Origin: Trichuris trichiura
Lineage: Eukaryota > Nematoda > Enoplea > Trichinellida > Trichuridae
Direction: 5' to 3'
Assembly: GCA_037903355.1 (NCBI GenBank)
Contig: JBAJFE010000005.1
Span: 186,001-250,000 of the forward strand
Length of the DNA stretch: 64,000 nt
Shown here piece after piece: positions 44,835 to 64,000 of this stretch. Position 1 is the stretch's first letter. Every line of letters starts with the position of its first letter. The position numbers were made by a program, and so were the translations under genes. The notes under the pieces were generated by a model. It did not search any database and was not told where the DNA came from. It was given only the letters and a program-made list of their open reading frames with translations.

Positions 44835-45631
44835 ATTTTCTGACTTGTCGTAATTTAACTGCTTTCGTTATAGCCAATTTGCTCCGCTGCAACTTTATAT
44901 TCCGCCCGGTGTTTGTTTGCGTTAATTTTTCAGTTCGGCGTAGCAGAGCTGTGCTGCATTATTTGCTCATTTTGCTGTTCTTTAACCTGTTTGCACTCGG
45001 CTGCGTTGTGATATTATTTTAAACAATGTTGGCGTTCCAAGCTTTTTTTTTCATTGACGTCAACAGTTTCCAAATTTGCATACTTGTCTGCCTATGTCAG
45101 CGTCGAATGTTTTGTAAGTAAATAAGCGTAATTAGTAATTAAAGCCAGCCGGTCTGGTTTGCTGCTGATCTATACGCTCAGTTGAGTTCCTTTAATAAGT
45201 TTTTGCTTCTTTTTTTAGTGTTTGCTTAAGTAGTTTAAATTGTGTCGTTCAGATTGTATCGTAGCCTCGGACGAATACGTAAATGCATGTAAAACTCAGC
45301 TTTTCGTTGTACCAGCAGCTGCTGCCTGTAAAACCGTTCTATTTTGCTTAATACTGCACGAAATCATAAAAAGAAGTTATTAGCCATAGGCGGATTTTCT
45401 TGCTACCACCTTAGAAAGATTTTTCAGTCATTAAAATTAGGTAAATTGCATTCCATATGCATATAGTTGCACTCGATAATTGCATTCCGTTTATGTTACC
45501 TGATGGATTTTACAAAATCGTTCATTGTTGATCGAATCATAATCGCTATGCGCCCATCACTCATATTGGCTTCATTGCAGCTATCATTTTCCCCTTTACG
45601 TAAGTACGAGTTAAAATACGTACCTTAAAAG

Positions 45632-45647
45632 TAGGCTTAGGCTTGGG
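45632..45647. repeat. Short interstitial telomere-like run
   Basis: TAGGCTTAGGCTTGGG contains about two and a half TTAGGC units, the last with one mismatch. Confidence 0.6.
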
Positions 45648-45899
45648 TTTGAATGAATTAGAATGGGCGCCGTGCTTGCCAGAAAGGAACCTGCATTTTT
45701 CAAGTTACAGTATGAATAATGAATGCAAAACGGGCAGGATTCTCAGTTCTTGTTTTCCAAGCTTTCGCAATGTACCTTTGCGTTAGGAGTGTTTTCAAGT
45801 TGGTAAGCTTTTTCTGTATGGAGTGCCATAATTGAATTGGAGCACTGCAACTCTATCTAATTGATTTGACTTCATCGATTTGAGTTGGAGTCAACTGCG

Positions 45900-46920
45900 T
45901 CTAGAAGCGGATACATAGAAGGTATCTGTAGTAACTGTAGTGCTGGCACGTATATATGCCATATACAGCGTGCATGCTGTACTTGTTCTCCAGGGTTTCT
46001 ACAATATGCGCGTTATATAGAGGTTGTATATCGTGTACACGTAAAGTATTCATAAAATCTATGGCTTTCACTTATTATACGTTAGAAATTTGATTATCAG
46101 AAAACTTGATTATCGAAACTTGGCGAGGAGAACAACAGACTTACAGTATGATAAACGATGTCCAAGTTGTAAGCCTGTTACCTCTTAAAAGGACTAGTTT
46201 AGTTTTCCGAAGAAGCTGCCTTAGGCCTCCAGTTGTTTTCGTAATCCTGCAAATCTGTAGCAGTCAGTCTTGCGAGCAGCACTAAATAATTGCTACGTGA
46301 ACATAGCTTGATGGTTGCTGTGTTTTTTCAGTTTATTGCATAAATTGCTAGTGTTTAAACAACTGTTTTTTCAAATGAGGCATACAATTTTTTTTCAAAA
46401 AGTTGCGTTTCGCTTATGCAATTATATATCAAATATTCCTTCTATCCAAGTATTTACAGTACTGACACTGCATGTATGTCGTAGAGAGGGTAGATATCAC
46501 AATTGCCTTCTCTATTGGCATCTTAAGCCATGTACGCGTTTTAAATTCCGAGAATAACTCATGCACCGACTTGTTCGCACCATAAATGCTACGTCTCCGC
46601 CATAATGACCATTTATATCATAGTTATCCTAGTTATAAGCAATGTGTACCGCGTAAAACCTATACGCATATTACTTGCGCACCATAGAAACGATTCACAT
46701 CGTATACTTCAGTCACGAGTGGTTTACTTATAGGCAAATTGTACGATGTGAATTCTTTATGTCAATACCTAATGTGTTTGCGATATACAACCTCTGTATG
46801 TTGTAAAAAGACTGGAGAACAGGAAATATCTACGTGTAGGCGGCATGCATGCTGTAAATGGCATATATGCTTGCCGGCTTTGCAGTTACTATAGGCATCT
46901 AAGTATCAAGGCTTTAGCGC
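45900..46920. mobile_element. Candidate non-autonomous DNA transposon with long inverted arms
   Basis: The left arm (about 45900-46050) and the right arm (about 46770-46920) are reverse complements with moderate divergence. Matching blocks in order are GTAGTAACTG/ATAGTAACTG, ATATATGCCAT, ACAGC(A/G)TGCATGC, TGTTCTCCAG and AGAGGTTGTATATCG. The interior is AT-rich with no open frame. A nested shorter inverted repeat around TTCACATCGTA lies near 46690 and 46750. No clear target-site duplication was found, and the arms' outer limits are approximate. Confidence 0.6.
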
Positions 46921-47030
46921 TGGTTGGAGAGAGACCAAAACGCTTCATCTTTTATTATTAACTTTGCTACTAGATTACGCGCGTACACTGTAACGACAAG
47001 AATGAAACTTGACTATTTATAGGTTGAATT

Positions 47031-48856
47031 ATGCATGGCCGAAAGCGAAACGTTATCAGGGCTGACGAAACAGATGCCGAAAAAGAACGGCAGCAGCAGA
47101 AAGTCGATTTGTACAGAAAAGCTCGTGATACCGTTTTTGGCAAGATTAAAACAGGTATAAAAGGTGTTCTTTTGTGTATTTTTTTAAAACACGCAAACGT
47201 TGCAGGTTTTGACGCCGAAGCAATGGATGTTTCGAAGGCAATTTTGTCGTCCAATCCAGATTTTACCACTTTGTGGAATCATCGTCGAAAGTATTTGCTG
47301 CAACTGCTGCCGACGGACGACGGCGACGAGACGGACAGCGGGAAATGCGGCCGGAAGCTGCTCGAAGCCGAACTTAGGCTAACGGAGGCGTGTCTTTTGA
47401 AAAATCCAAAATCCTACTCGGCTTGGCATCATCGATATTGGGCTTTCAGTCGAATGCAATCGCCCGACTTTGCTTCCGAATTCGCTCTCATCGATTCGGC
47501 CTTGCAAGAAGACGACCGTAACTTTCATTGTTGGGACTATCGCCGACTGATATGCAGGTACAATCTACTACCTTGCTACCCGCGCTGGTTTGTAAGTCCG
47601 TATTATTTAGTCTGGCAAAACGACCGCCTGAAGAGGAGTTGGAATTTTCCGAGAAAAAAGTTAACGACAACTTTTCAAATTTTTCCGCGTGGCATTACAG
47701 GTCAAAGATGTTGTCTCAACTGCGACCAAGCGATGAAGCCGGGATGCCAGTTCAGCTTAACACCTTTTTCGATGAGCTGGCATTATCCCATAATGGGATT
47801 TTTACCGACCCGGACGATCAAAGTTGTTGGCTTTACCAAAACTGGTTAACTACTCCTCCCGTAGGCGGGATAACGATTCAAAGGATATCTGTCAGCACTA
47901 CAAGCGGCATTGTGGTTTTATGCTTTAACCAAGCTGTGTCGGCTGATATGTTCAATTTTACTTTGCGAGGACGTGAAAGCTGTTCGGACGACTTTAGATG
48001 GACAAGTCCGGATGATGCTACATCGTCTCGTCTGTGGTACAGTCAGCTGTCGAGCGATTATGCAATCGATAATTTTCATTGCGTAGTGGAAATTGTCGAT
48101 GGCGGTAGTTGTACCGAAATTCGTTTGGAAGACATGGTCGCGTTCGACCAAGTCCGTTATTGGCATGTTGCAAATTGCAAGCAACCGAAGGAAGTTGAAT
48201 TGCCTGAGACAGTTAAGACAGCACTGACTGAGAATTTAAGTGACATTGAAAAATTGATACTTATGGAACCTGAAAATCATTGGGCTCTTGTAAGTGCGGT
48301 AATGCGTATGGACGTTATTGGGAGAAATGATTACGCCGAAAAAATGGTAGCATACTTGGATAAGGCAATGGAACTTGACAGGAAGAGAATGAATTTTTAT
48401 TTGTATTGGAAAAATAGTTTGCTGTTTGATACAAGTTTGCGAAATCACCTGGCGGTGAACAGAGATGTTCCGACGATTGATCTGTCCTCGAAAGGACTCT
48501 CTTTTTTGACCATTTGTTCGGATATTGGATTTCTTACGCAGCTGAACATATCCGGTAATTCCTTACAGTCCATAGCGCCGCTTAGTTGCCTACTTCATTT
48601 GCGGCAGCTGTTGGCAAAATGCAACAGGATATCGAGTATGCGAGGATTGGAAAATTTAATTGAATTGGAAATTGTAGACTTGACGGATAACTGCATTGAC
48701 ATAGATGGGTTTTTGCAGCTGTCAAATTGCAAACGCCTTGCTAGTTTGCTCCTGCATAATAACCCTATTTGCCAAAATGCCGAGTTCAAGCATTTGCCCA
48801 TTTTTCATGGGTCACATTTCAGCTCTACCAGCGAAAAAAATCAAACACCTTTATGA
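47031..48856 (+). CDS. RABGGTA: Rab geranylgeranyltransferase alpha subunit
   Basis: Subunit of the enzyme that prenylates Rab GTPases together with the beta subunit and REP. Exons 47031-47154, 47206-47557 and 47611-48856 join to 573 residues (human 567). The start MHGRKRNVIRADE matches the family start MHGR. PFTA repeats are visible as NPDFTTLWNHRRKYL, NPKSYSAWHHRYWAF, DDRNFHCWDYRRLIC and NFSNFSAWHYRSKML. A middle Ig-like domain and C-terminal leucine-rich repeats follow (LSSKGLSFLTIC, LTQLNISGNSLQSI, LEIVDLTDNCI). The acceptor of exon 3 (TATTTAG|T at 47610) is chosen over an earlier AG because it restores the conserved RPPEEELEF frame. Confidence 0.95.
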
Positions 48857-50697
48857 CGACAATTATAAAAAACTGCCCACCTATTATTGGTAGGCACTTC
48901 TATTTTTTTGTCATTTTCAGTTGCTGTTGGGAAATTCGCGAATGAAACTTAAATGTTTTTGCATTCCAAGTGGAATGGAAGTAACTTATGCTATTTAGGT
49001 TACTGTGTTTCCCAAGCGCGGGACTGGGAGAGCTCGTTTCTTACGGTTGGTGTAAAATAATTTTTTTCTTGATATTTAAGGCAAAAGACGGTTAACTAGC
49101 GGTAGGTACAGCTTGATCAAACACTAGCGGTTAATAATACATTCAGAATTAGGTGTTAGAACCTGAGTTCACTTTAACAACGCAGAGTTGAAGGAAGGGG
49201 CTTCTCCTCTAACTAATCAGTGATATTGCGTTTTTATTTCTCTATATAAAACTTAAAATAAACTTGTTAGTTTATTTTCACCTTAAACTGCGTCTTCAAT
49301 ATTTGGATGGTAGCAACACGTTTAACGGAATATTCACGCGGACTAATGTTTCAGACGCAATCTAGTCATGCGTCTAACTTTTGCTTACAATAACATTGTT
49401 TTGTAGACTCATTAAGAACACCTGAGAAAAAGGAGCGCTTAACATTAACGCACACGAACAAAAAGATACCTGCGTTTACTTTATGAATACTGTAAACGTA
49501 AAACTTCGAGCACTATTACACGGCATAAGGCAAATTGTTAGCAGCGTCATGTAAAATATCATCTACATATTTTTTAAAAACTTGGTAACAGATTACGCGC
49601 GCGCGAATGTTAAGAAGTAGTCTCTGTTGCGACGAATATTGAAAGTTTCACAAAGGTGAAGCAGCAAATGTTGGCTAGTATTAACTTATTAATTAAAAAT
49701 ACGCCGGTTCTTTTTTACAGTCTGAACGTTCGACGTCCACGTTAGTACATTGATTTTCTCTTAATTGACGTTTGCTCTTCATACTATTGCTTTTCGAGCC
49801 GTAAATAGTTAAAAATTATCTAGGTGAATGTTTTTTATTTTTTACTTTTCCCACTTGCAGCCTGTTTTTTGCTTTTTCAGGATGTCCGCTCTACGCAATG
49901 TTACTCGCAAACCAAACCTGACCATACGTCATCGTACGGTAGTTTATTTGTTATTTGTTGTAATGCTTTCCAGTTTTAGCTAATGTTTGCTTCCGTTTGG
50001 GTTAAATCAAAGTATCAATAACTTTCGTTTGGCTGAAACTGCTACGTTTGCAATTGGCATCGTATCCGCGGAAACGTTAGCCAAGTGCAATATGTCGAAG
50101 TTAGTATCGTTGTTTTCTTTCGCTAATTGCTTGTTTTCTCAGCCATGTCAACAACTCGTCCGTTTTTAATCGTAGCATTTGTTTCCGCCGAGCCGTTTGG
50201 CCGTTAGAGAGCAAAGAGTAGCGATTTGCACCTGTTGCTTTCGAAGGTCAATTTTTGTTTCGCGGCTCTTTAATTGACCTTTTTCAATGAATCCACGGCC
50301 AATTGATTTCGTATTTTAAAAACCATCTGTGTTTACTGTACTTTATCACGTAACAGGTACACGAGTGCTCATGGCTGAATTTCCTTTAAACCCGTTTTTC
50401 TTAAAGTCAAAAATGGAGCACAGCATTCGGGATTCAATTTCGTTATTTTCATAGTATTGCACTGCTAAGACCAACGTTCCGCTATATTTTTGATTTCAAT
50501 GACAAAAAGTGTGTCTAGGGAAATTTTGTCTCTAAAGCTTGTTTTCATTCCCGCCGATATTGCTAGCTTTGTCATCCTCTCAAAAGACTTCGGTGCTGAT
50601 AGTTAAACCATGTTAAGGCGCGGTTGCTTTAGTACTTCGTTTCATAGTTGCTTTTCTAAGGTGTTTCTTGGACATCTAACCGCTAACGAAAGCGGTA
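48857..50697. other. Intergenic region upstream of KAT6
   Basis: AT-rich, 1.8 kb, with TACTGTA near 49490 and 50333 and an alternating CG run near 49596. No supported gene; KAT6 promoter elements could not be recognised. Confidence 0.45.
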
Positions 50698-58349
<7,652 letters not shown>

Positions 58350-61300
58350 CCAACAACTGACCATCCAATGCCGGCTGCTGGCAGCCTGGTTAATGCAGTG
58401 GCCCTTTTTTTCCTTGTTTTCAACCGGCGTCGCTCTGTGTGTCACTTTGTATCATCTGATTCTCCTTCTCTCTCTGTGTGTGTTTGTACCATCTCTTACG
58501 TTTACGTTACTTTATTTATTGTTTCCCTGTGTGTGTCTGTGACGATGTGAGCGAGACGAAGTGGCCACATTAAATGCCGCCGTTTTGGTCTTCTTCGAAT
58601 TGACGCGCCTCCATTTGAAAGGTGTTTTTTTTTACTTTCAACAAAATCTGTTCATTTCCGCAAATGTCAGATGCGCGCTTTCTTTATTCTTCCATTATTG
58701 CAGCTGTTTTTCTTTGTTTTTGTTGTTATTATTATTGTGTTTGTATTGTCTGTGTTGTTGTACATTTCAGGAAAACTACGTTGACTATCATGGTCGCCTG
58801 GATATGCTTGTCCATCGCTTCGCCGTTCCGTTACGAGGTGGGAGTTTTTTTCTTTCTGCTTTCGTCAGCTTTGAAAATCCTACAACTACTAGCAATGCTT
58901 TATTTTATTTAATGTTCATTCTTGTATTCTTAATAGTATTTTTTTTAGTTTAGTCCATTTTCTGATTTCAAATGCGTGAGGATACGCGTACATAATATTT
59001 CTGTCAAGTTAGAGCTTATTGAAGTAGTTGAGCTGCTTTAGCATTGTACGTTATCGATCGACGAAAACGCGTCACGCGAAGCCGAAATTCAAAATGCGAT
59101 TTAAAGTGAGAGAAGCGCTCCTTTTCGCCTTTAACGTTGGTGGGTGCTTATGCTTCGGCCGCGTTAAGTCTTATTTGAATTGCAGTTTCAATTTTGCGTA
59201 ATCTCTTAGTTGATTTTGTCGGTGAGTCATTGTCAACACCTATTTTGACGTAAAAATTTAAACATCACTTCCTTTCCTTACTCGTTCAGAAATTATGTTT
59301 CCGCCCTTAATTTACCTTGTTTTAAAAAATTTTTAAAACGTGCTTACAAAATATACTTTGCTTTAAAAATCGATTCCTGTTTCGTGAAAAATTAAATTTG
59401 AATTTTATCAGCGAGTTGGACATAAACGTACTTAAATCATTGCATGTTTTACATTTGCTCCAACAGTCGTTGTTTACTTGTGCGGAAACGTCGGTTAAAT
59501 ACAGACTTTACTACTAATTCTAGTAATCAATCAACGCTACAGTATCTTTTAAAGATCTGTAGGTACGACTCATGCTTTCAATAGCGAAAATTGAAAATTC
59601 CTCCGACTTAATTGATGAATTATACATTTGCTTACCGATTTTTTAGCTTATTTTTATCTACAAACAAATTCGTAAAAGCTGTTTAAATGTGTTGCGTTTT
59701 GAACGCGTCCCAATTTCTCGAAAGAAAGTGTTCATATCGTTAAGCGCGCGCGAGACTCGTCCTCCGCATTCGGAGAAATTTAATATTAATTTATTCGCAG
59801 CATCGGCTGTCATACTGTAGCAGTGATTCCTAGAATTACAAAATCTGTATCCAACCAGTGCTCGCAGCATTGTTTAGTTGACAAAGTAAAGCGTGTATTC
59901 GCTCCTGTTTTTCGTTTCGTCATTTTTGCAAATCCTAGAACCAACGCCAGCTGTGCATTTGCGTAGAGTTCTTGCCACGAGCGTGTGTAAACTTTGATCT
60001 CTTTTTGGCAGGGCGGCTATTGTTAAAAGCTACAACAAATCGGTTGAGCAGCCTCTTCGTGTTTTCCAAACGAAATTAATTTACTCTACCGCGCTAAGCG
60101 TTAGAATGCCGCTTTAACTTGCGTGGCAAAATTGGGATCGTCCAGGAGTTGATTGGGAAAGGTTTGCGTGAAATTATTTTTGCAAAAATGCAATCTTTTT
60201 CAAGATAAATGAGTGGCGATTCGCTTTAAAGGCTCATCTGCATTTGTATTTCGAAAAGAGTAATGTACCTGAAAATCATTTAAGACTCACTCGGCTGCTT
60301 TTCTTGTACTAAGCAGCAGCTAACGTTGAGTCATGGCTTCTTCGCGCTGCAAGCAAGCGACGTGAACGCAAGCCATTGCTACGTCAATTGTGGCAACTGC
60401 GGTGCGTATGTTGGCCACTTTTTTCAGTTTTGTCGGTTACTGTAGCCCTTATAAAAATTAAGCCGAATTTCTTGGCGTTAGCGATTGTCAACGGCTCTGG
60501 GGAATTTTGCCTTTAAACTTCTGCATGCTTTCCGCAAGTTTCAACGTTTCGATGCGTACGAAGCCATTGTGCTCGCGACATTTGATATTACCGACAGCCG
60601 TTGGTTGATCTGTCAGGTGTTGACTCTCCGAATCTTCCGTAGTCGGTTGCTAACCGCTCCAACCCCGATTTACGTTCGTGCTTTGAATGCCGACAGCGTA
60701 GTTTTCAACAATGATTCGTCATAAACTTTATGACCTGCACAAGCAGTGATTGCAGTACTCAACATAACGTCAGTAGGAAACGGTAGACTAGTTTTACTTT
60801 AACCCCAGTTAAGTCACTTGACTAACAGCTTTGCCCCGACGCGTCAGTTCAGCTTGCGCAATCGCGCGAAAGACTTGTCTTGTTGGTGGTTACTGTAGAA
60901 GGTCGGTGAACAAGTAGGTTTCATCAAACCTGCTTTTCATTTACCACTGCCTTTTCGTAAGCCTATTGGACACTGGCTCATCGTTTGCTTTTTTCGCTAA
61001 TCATTTAGTGAATTAAATTTTGTAAATATTTTATCAACAGCTTGTAAGCTTGTCCTGAAGCTTCCGTTTCTTTTTGGCGCCATATTTTAACAGACTGATT
61101 ATTTTTTTGTCGCTCGCTGCTTCTGTTGTCGTTATTGCCGACTTATTGTTGCGCTAGGTTCGCAGTTGTGCCAGGTCGTTTAAATTATCTTGTACGCTCC
61201 GTAAGGCGTTCTCTGCTTGACTTCCATCAAAAGAGACGTCCAACCGCGTTGCCTGTCTGTCAATTTCCAATTAAACTCCGTTCTTTCCGACCTCATTTCT

Positions 61301-63546
61301 TTGGCACTTTTCTGAAAGTCTTCATTGCGTTTGTCGGGTCGCCAAAGACGATCTGGACAAACAACGTTGTTCGCAACCTTTTTACCAACTGGTAGGTCTT
61401 CAAGTATGCGCCTTTTTAGTCACGAATCGTTCTTCCGGTTTGGGCCTTCCCTTGAGCGTTCTTGTAAACTGAAAATACTGCTGTTCAACGACGAATATTG
61501 ATTGAGGGCATAGTTTGCGGCGTTACGACGTTTGCCGCGTCCGTCCTTCTTCAAACGCGCAAAAGTTGGCCCGACGTTTTCCGTTTAGGATCCAACCGGT
61601 ACGATGCCGGAATGCGTTTGATTTATGGAACGTGCCGTCAATGGTGGAATGCCGAGCGAAACTTTTTTCTAAGCACGCACGCGCTCTATGCGCATTGGCA
61701 AAGTTCTAACGCCAAATGTCCGTACGTCTTTGGATGCTCGGAAACGAGCCGGTTGGTTTGCGCCGTTGACAAGGCAGGAAAACTATTGGCTTTGACGAGA
61801 GTCTTCCCGCCGTTTGCACCTATTCCGGCTGCATATATCGATTCGATCATTAATGCCGTCGGCTTTGCGAATGGGAAGCAAGGAGGTCGACAATTCTTTG
61901 TGTTCAACTGCGGAGGTTGTTGAGGTTCGTAAAGGCGCGCGCGCTTTGCTTCCATTCTTGGAAGTCTCCATTCTGCTCCTTGTTTACCACATTGTCATTA
62001 TCAGTTCTGTTTGGAAAGATGCCGTACATATTGGCCTAAAGGACAGCGTTTGCGCTGCTTTGACGTTGCTGAGAAATATGGCAATAACAACTTGTTATCG
62101 TCTAGTAGCATTGACCCGAATATCCGTTTGTACAATGTACCTTTACGGGTGTTGCCGTTGTTCGTTGCATTGCAATGATGAATTTTTTCCTTTCGGGTTT
62201 TTGTTGGCAAACTTAGACGAATACCTTTTGTAATTGATGGCGCGGTCGGTAGGTCACGTGCTTTTCGATTTTTCCTTCGCCAATTCTTATTCCCGCCTAA
62301 GTTATCGCTCTCCGTTTCTGATTACGTCCATAATTCATTTACGCTTAATCGAAGCATTACGCTTACTCGTAGAGCCGAAAGGTCTGCTCGTTTAGGCTTG
62401 CTAGAGACCGAGAATGGTTTTTGCTCATTTTACTTCGATAGCCAATCGCGTAGCGGTAACGCTAATTCTTTATTCGAATCATCGCGTGTAGAAAAAACCG
62501 GTTGACGATTCGTTGAGAATGATTTCTTCCCAATTGATAATGCTTGCCGTGAAGCCGAAGGCGCCCCGCCATTCTCGGCGTTGGCGGCTGTTCCAATCAG
62601 TTAGTTGTGCTGCTGTTAAGAGTGGTTTTGCCTGGGCGGTCGCTTTGCCCTTTTGCTCGTAAGTAAGCTCGTTTAAATGTTTTTTTTTATTTTCCATTAG
62701 TCCATTCAGTTCGGGCTTAACGTTACGTCACGTTGATTTCGGCTGTCGCTTTCCGGCGCATCTGTTTAGGCGTTAGTTTGCGTATTCCGTTTGAACTTGT
62801 TCGAAAAGCCTACCAAAGCCTTCATCGTACGCACGGCAAAGCAAATTTCAATCGAGCGTGCGCTGACGTGCTTAATTTCGGCTGCTGCTCTTTTTTGCGT
62901 CATCAAGTACAGTACACCATGATTGATTGTCACGTAACGTTGTCAGTTCATTATCCGTTAAAGTAGCTTTACCGTGTTGAAGTCAACCTGTTTCGTTTCC
63001 GTTTCGTCTGACGTTTAGCGCCGAGCGGAAAAACTTGTTTGTTGATAGTTTCATTCGTCACTTCAAGCTTTGACCGCTCTTTCAACAAAAGGCAGTCGTT
63101 TGCCATTTGGCTGTACAAATTTTTCCGTGAGTCACCGAGCCCGCAACTGTTTAACGTTGTTGCCGAGAGAGAGAGATCGAACGTTGAAAGACCTCTTGCA
63201 ATAGTTGGAGCAACAGCTGTTGGCGCGCTTGTCGATCTCTTTTTTCGGCTAAGCTTCTTCGCTCTTCCACTTGTCATTGCTCCTCGTTAGCGATGTACGT
63301 CTCTCGACGGGATTGTCTGAAAATTTTTTCTAAAACTTGCTGCACCTAAGCGAGTCGAATAGATGTTGACCATTTTAACGAGTAGTCCTTTCCAAGTCAT
63401 AGAACGTCTCGCTTTTCGCGTATTGGTCATTTCGGCGATGCTTTTGGTGCTCTGTTTTGCTTTTTTGTTGCGAAGATATCATTAATGATTGTCAAGTTAC
63501 ATCGCTACAGTAATTATTCAACTTTTCCCGCGTGTCAACAGTTTAG
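58350..63546. other. Largely unassigned region downstream of KAT6
   Basis: KAT6 3' UTR with TG/CT-rich runs to about 58560, then AT-rich DNA to about 61000. An exon-like segment at 58773-58839 (TTTCAG ... GAG|GTGGGA) could not be attached to any gene. From 61080 to 63490 the sequence is more coding-like on the plus strand, with open pieces at 61126-61395, 61498-61923 and 62733-62966 and a hydrophobic piece at 63205-63290, but I could not join them in phase or name a family. They may be earlier exons of the membrane-protein fragment at 63547. Confidence 0.4.
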
Positions 63547-63920
63547 TGGACAGCTAGTGAAACTAACGTTCCCAAAGGAGGTTTGCTGGCTGTTCTCGTT
63601 TACAAATTGTTGCGTAAGAGATTTGACAGTTTTGCCGTTGGCGAATGCATTCATTTTTCACCGTTCGTTGCCTGCCTGTTGCCGTTGCTCACGTTTTTGT
63701 GCTTCAACGAGCTTGATCGTTGCATTTTTCAGTTGTTCGACGACGATGGCAGTTTGTGGCGTCGGCGAATTTTGCCCGCTGATGTGATGCGGCGTTAGGC
63801 GCGCGCTTCTCTTCCAAAGCAACTGCTCATTGTGGCCAGTTGAGCGAAGGTCCATTTTCCTTTGATCCCCGCGCGAGTGGCAATGCGTACAAACGATTTA
63901 ACGTCTACTTACGGTTTAAG
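63547..63920 (+). CDS. Fragment of an unrecognised membrane protein, continues past the window
   Basis: Two exons fit in phase: 63547-63751 and 63799-63920, across a 47 bp intron (GGCA|GTTTGT ... GTTAG|GCG), followed by a donor AAG|GTGAGT at 63921. The predicted peptide has a hydrophobic segment with FVACLLPLLTFLCF, flanked by KLLRKRFDSFAVGE and NELDRCIFQLFDDDGS, then a polar stretch ending GNAYKRFNVYLRFK. A separate frame at 63363 beginning MLTILTSSPFQV also has a membrane segment and may be an upstream exon. No family recognised. Confidence 0.45.
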
Positions 63921-64000
63921 GTGAGTTCTATCTTTTTTTTAAATCCAATCTTGCGCGCGCATAGTGATCGAAGCAGGCGGTTGTCGCTCTGTCGTATAGA

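Larger units (their letters stand above)
44835..47030. other. Intergenic region with inverted-repeat element and telomere-like run
   Basis: AT-rich region upstream of paralogue B and RABGGTA. It holds the inverted-repeat element at 45900-46920 and TAGGCTTAGGCTTGGG at 45632-45647. No supported gene. Confidence 0.5.

Noticed and set aside
58773..58839. Exon-like segment whose one frame resembles a GPCR fourth transmembrane helix
   Set aside because: No other transmembrane segments of such a receptor occur on either side, and KAT6 occupies the upstream DNA.

Overview
This window is nuclear DNA of an animal, almost certainly a nematode. The genes are multi-exon with very short introns (mostly 44-70 bp), and they encode conserved animal proteins. 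Three non-coding sites carry two or more copies of TTAGGC, the nematode telomere hexamer. The short introns and moderate GC content remind me of Dorylaimia (clade I, whipworm-like) genomes, but that placement is inference. I joined exons by hand from splice signals, reading phase and family knowledge; most of the joined models are exact multiples of three.

Layout. 1-386 (+): C-terminal part of the beta subunit of the nascent-polypeptide-associated complex. 1100-1920: a recent ~400 bp tandem duplication. 2644-4787 (+): a ZASP/ALP-like muscle Z-disc protein with a ZM motif but no LIM domain. 5105-7265 (-): BMP type I receptor, 5' exon missing. 8795-14754 (+): cytoplasmic isoleucyl-tRNA synthetase in 18 exons, with one outsized intron. 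16580-19961 (-): ERCC6/CSB-type SNF2 ATPase. 22325-24521 (-): secreted frizzled-related protein. 25852-26510: six copies of a repeat built on paired POU octamers. 26752-28363 (-): an unrecognised secreted protein with a duplicated cysteine-rich module and a histidine-rich tail. 29593-30794 (-): an unrecognised coiled-coil protein, head to head with an ABHD4/5 lipase-family gene at 30891-32345 (+). 34236-35987 (-): DYRK2-type kinase. 36799-37566 (-): DMAC2L/ATP5S (factor B). 38733-44834 (-): a tandem pair of divergent secreted paralogues with a cystatin-like cysteine pattern. 45900-46920: an inverted-repeat element. 47031-48856 (+): Rab geranylgeranyltransferase alpha. 50698-58349 (+): KAT6-type MYST acetyltransferase with double PHD finger. 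58350-64000: mostly unassigned, with a two-exon membrane-protein fragment at the right edge.

The genes do not form a pathway. Several are developmental or chromatin regulators (BMP receptor, SFRP, DYRK, KAT6, CSB) lying among housekeeping genes and lineage-specific secreted proteins. The least explained material is the octamer repeat cluster, the secreted paralogue pair, the His-tailed cysteine-rich protein, and a motif TACTGTA/TACAGTA scattered through non-coding DNA well above chance.
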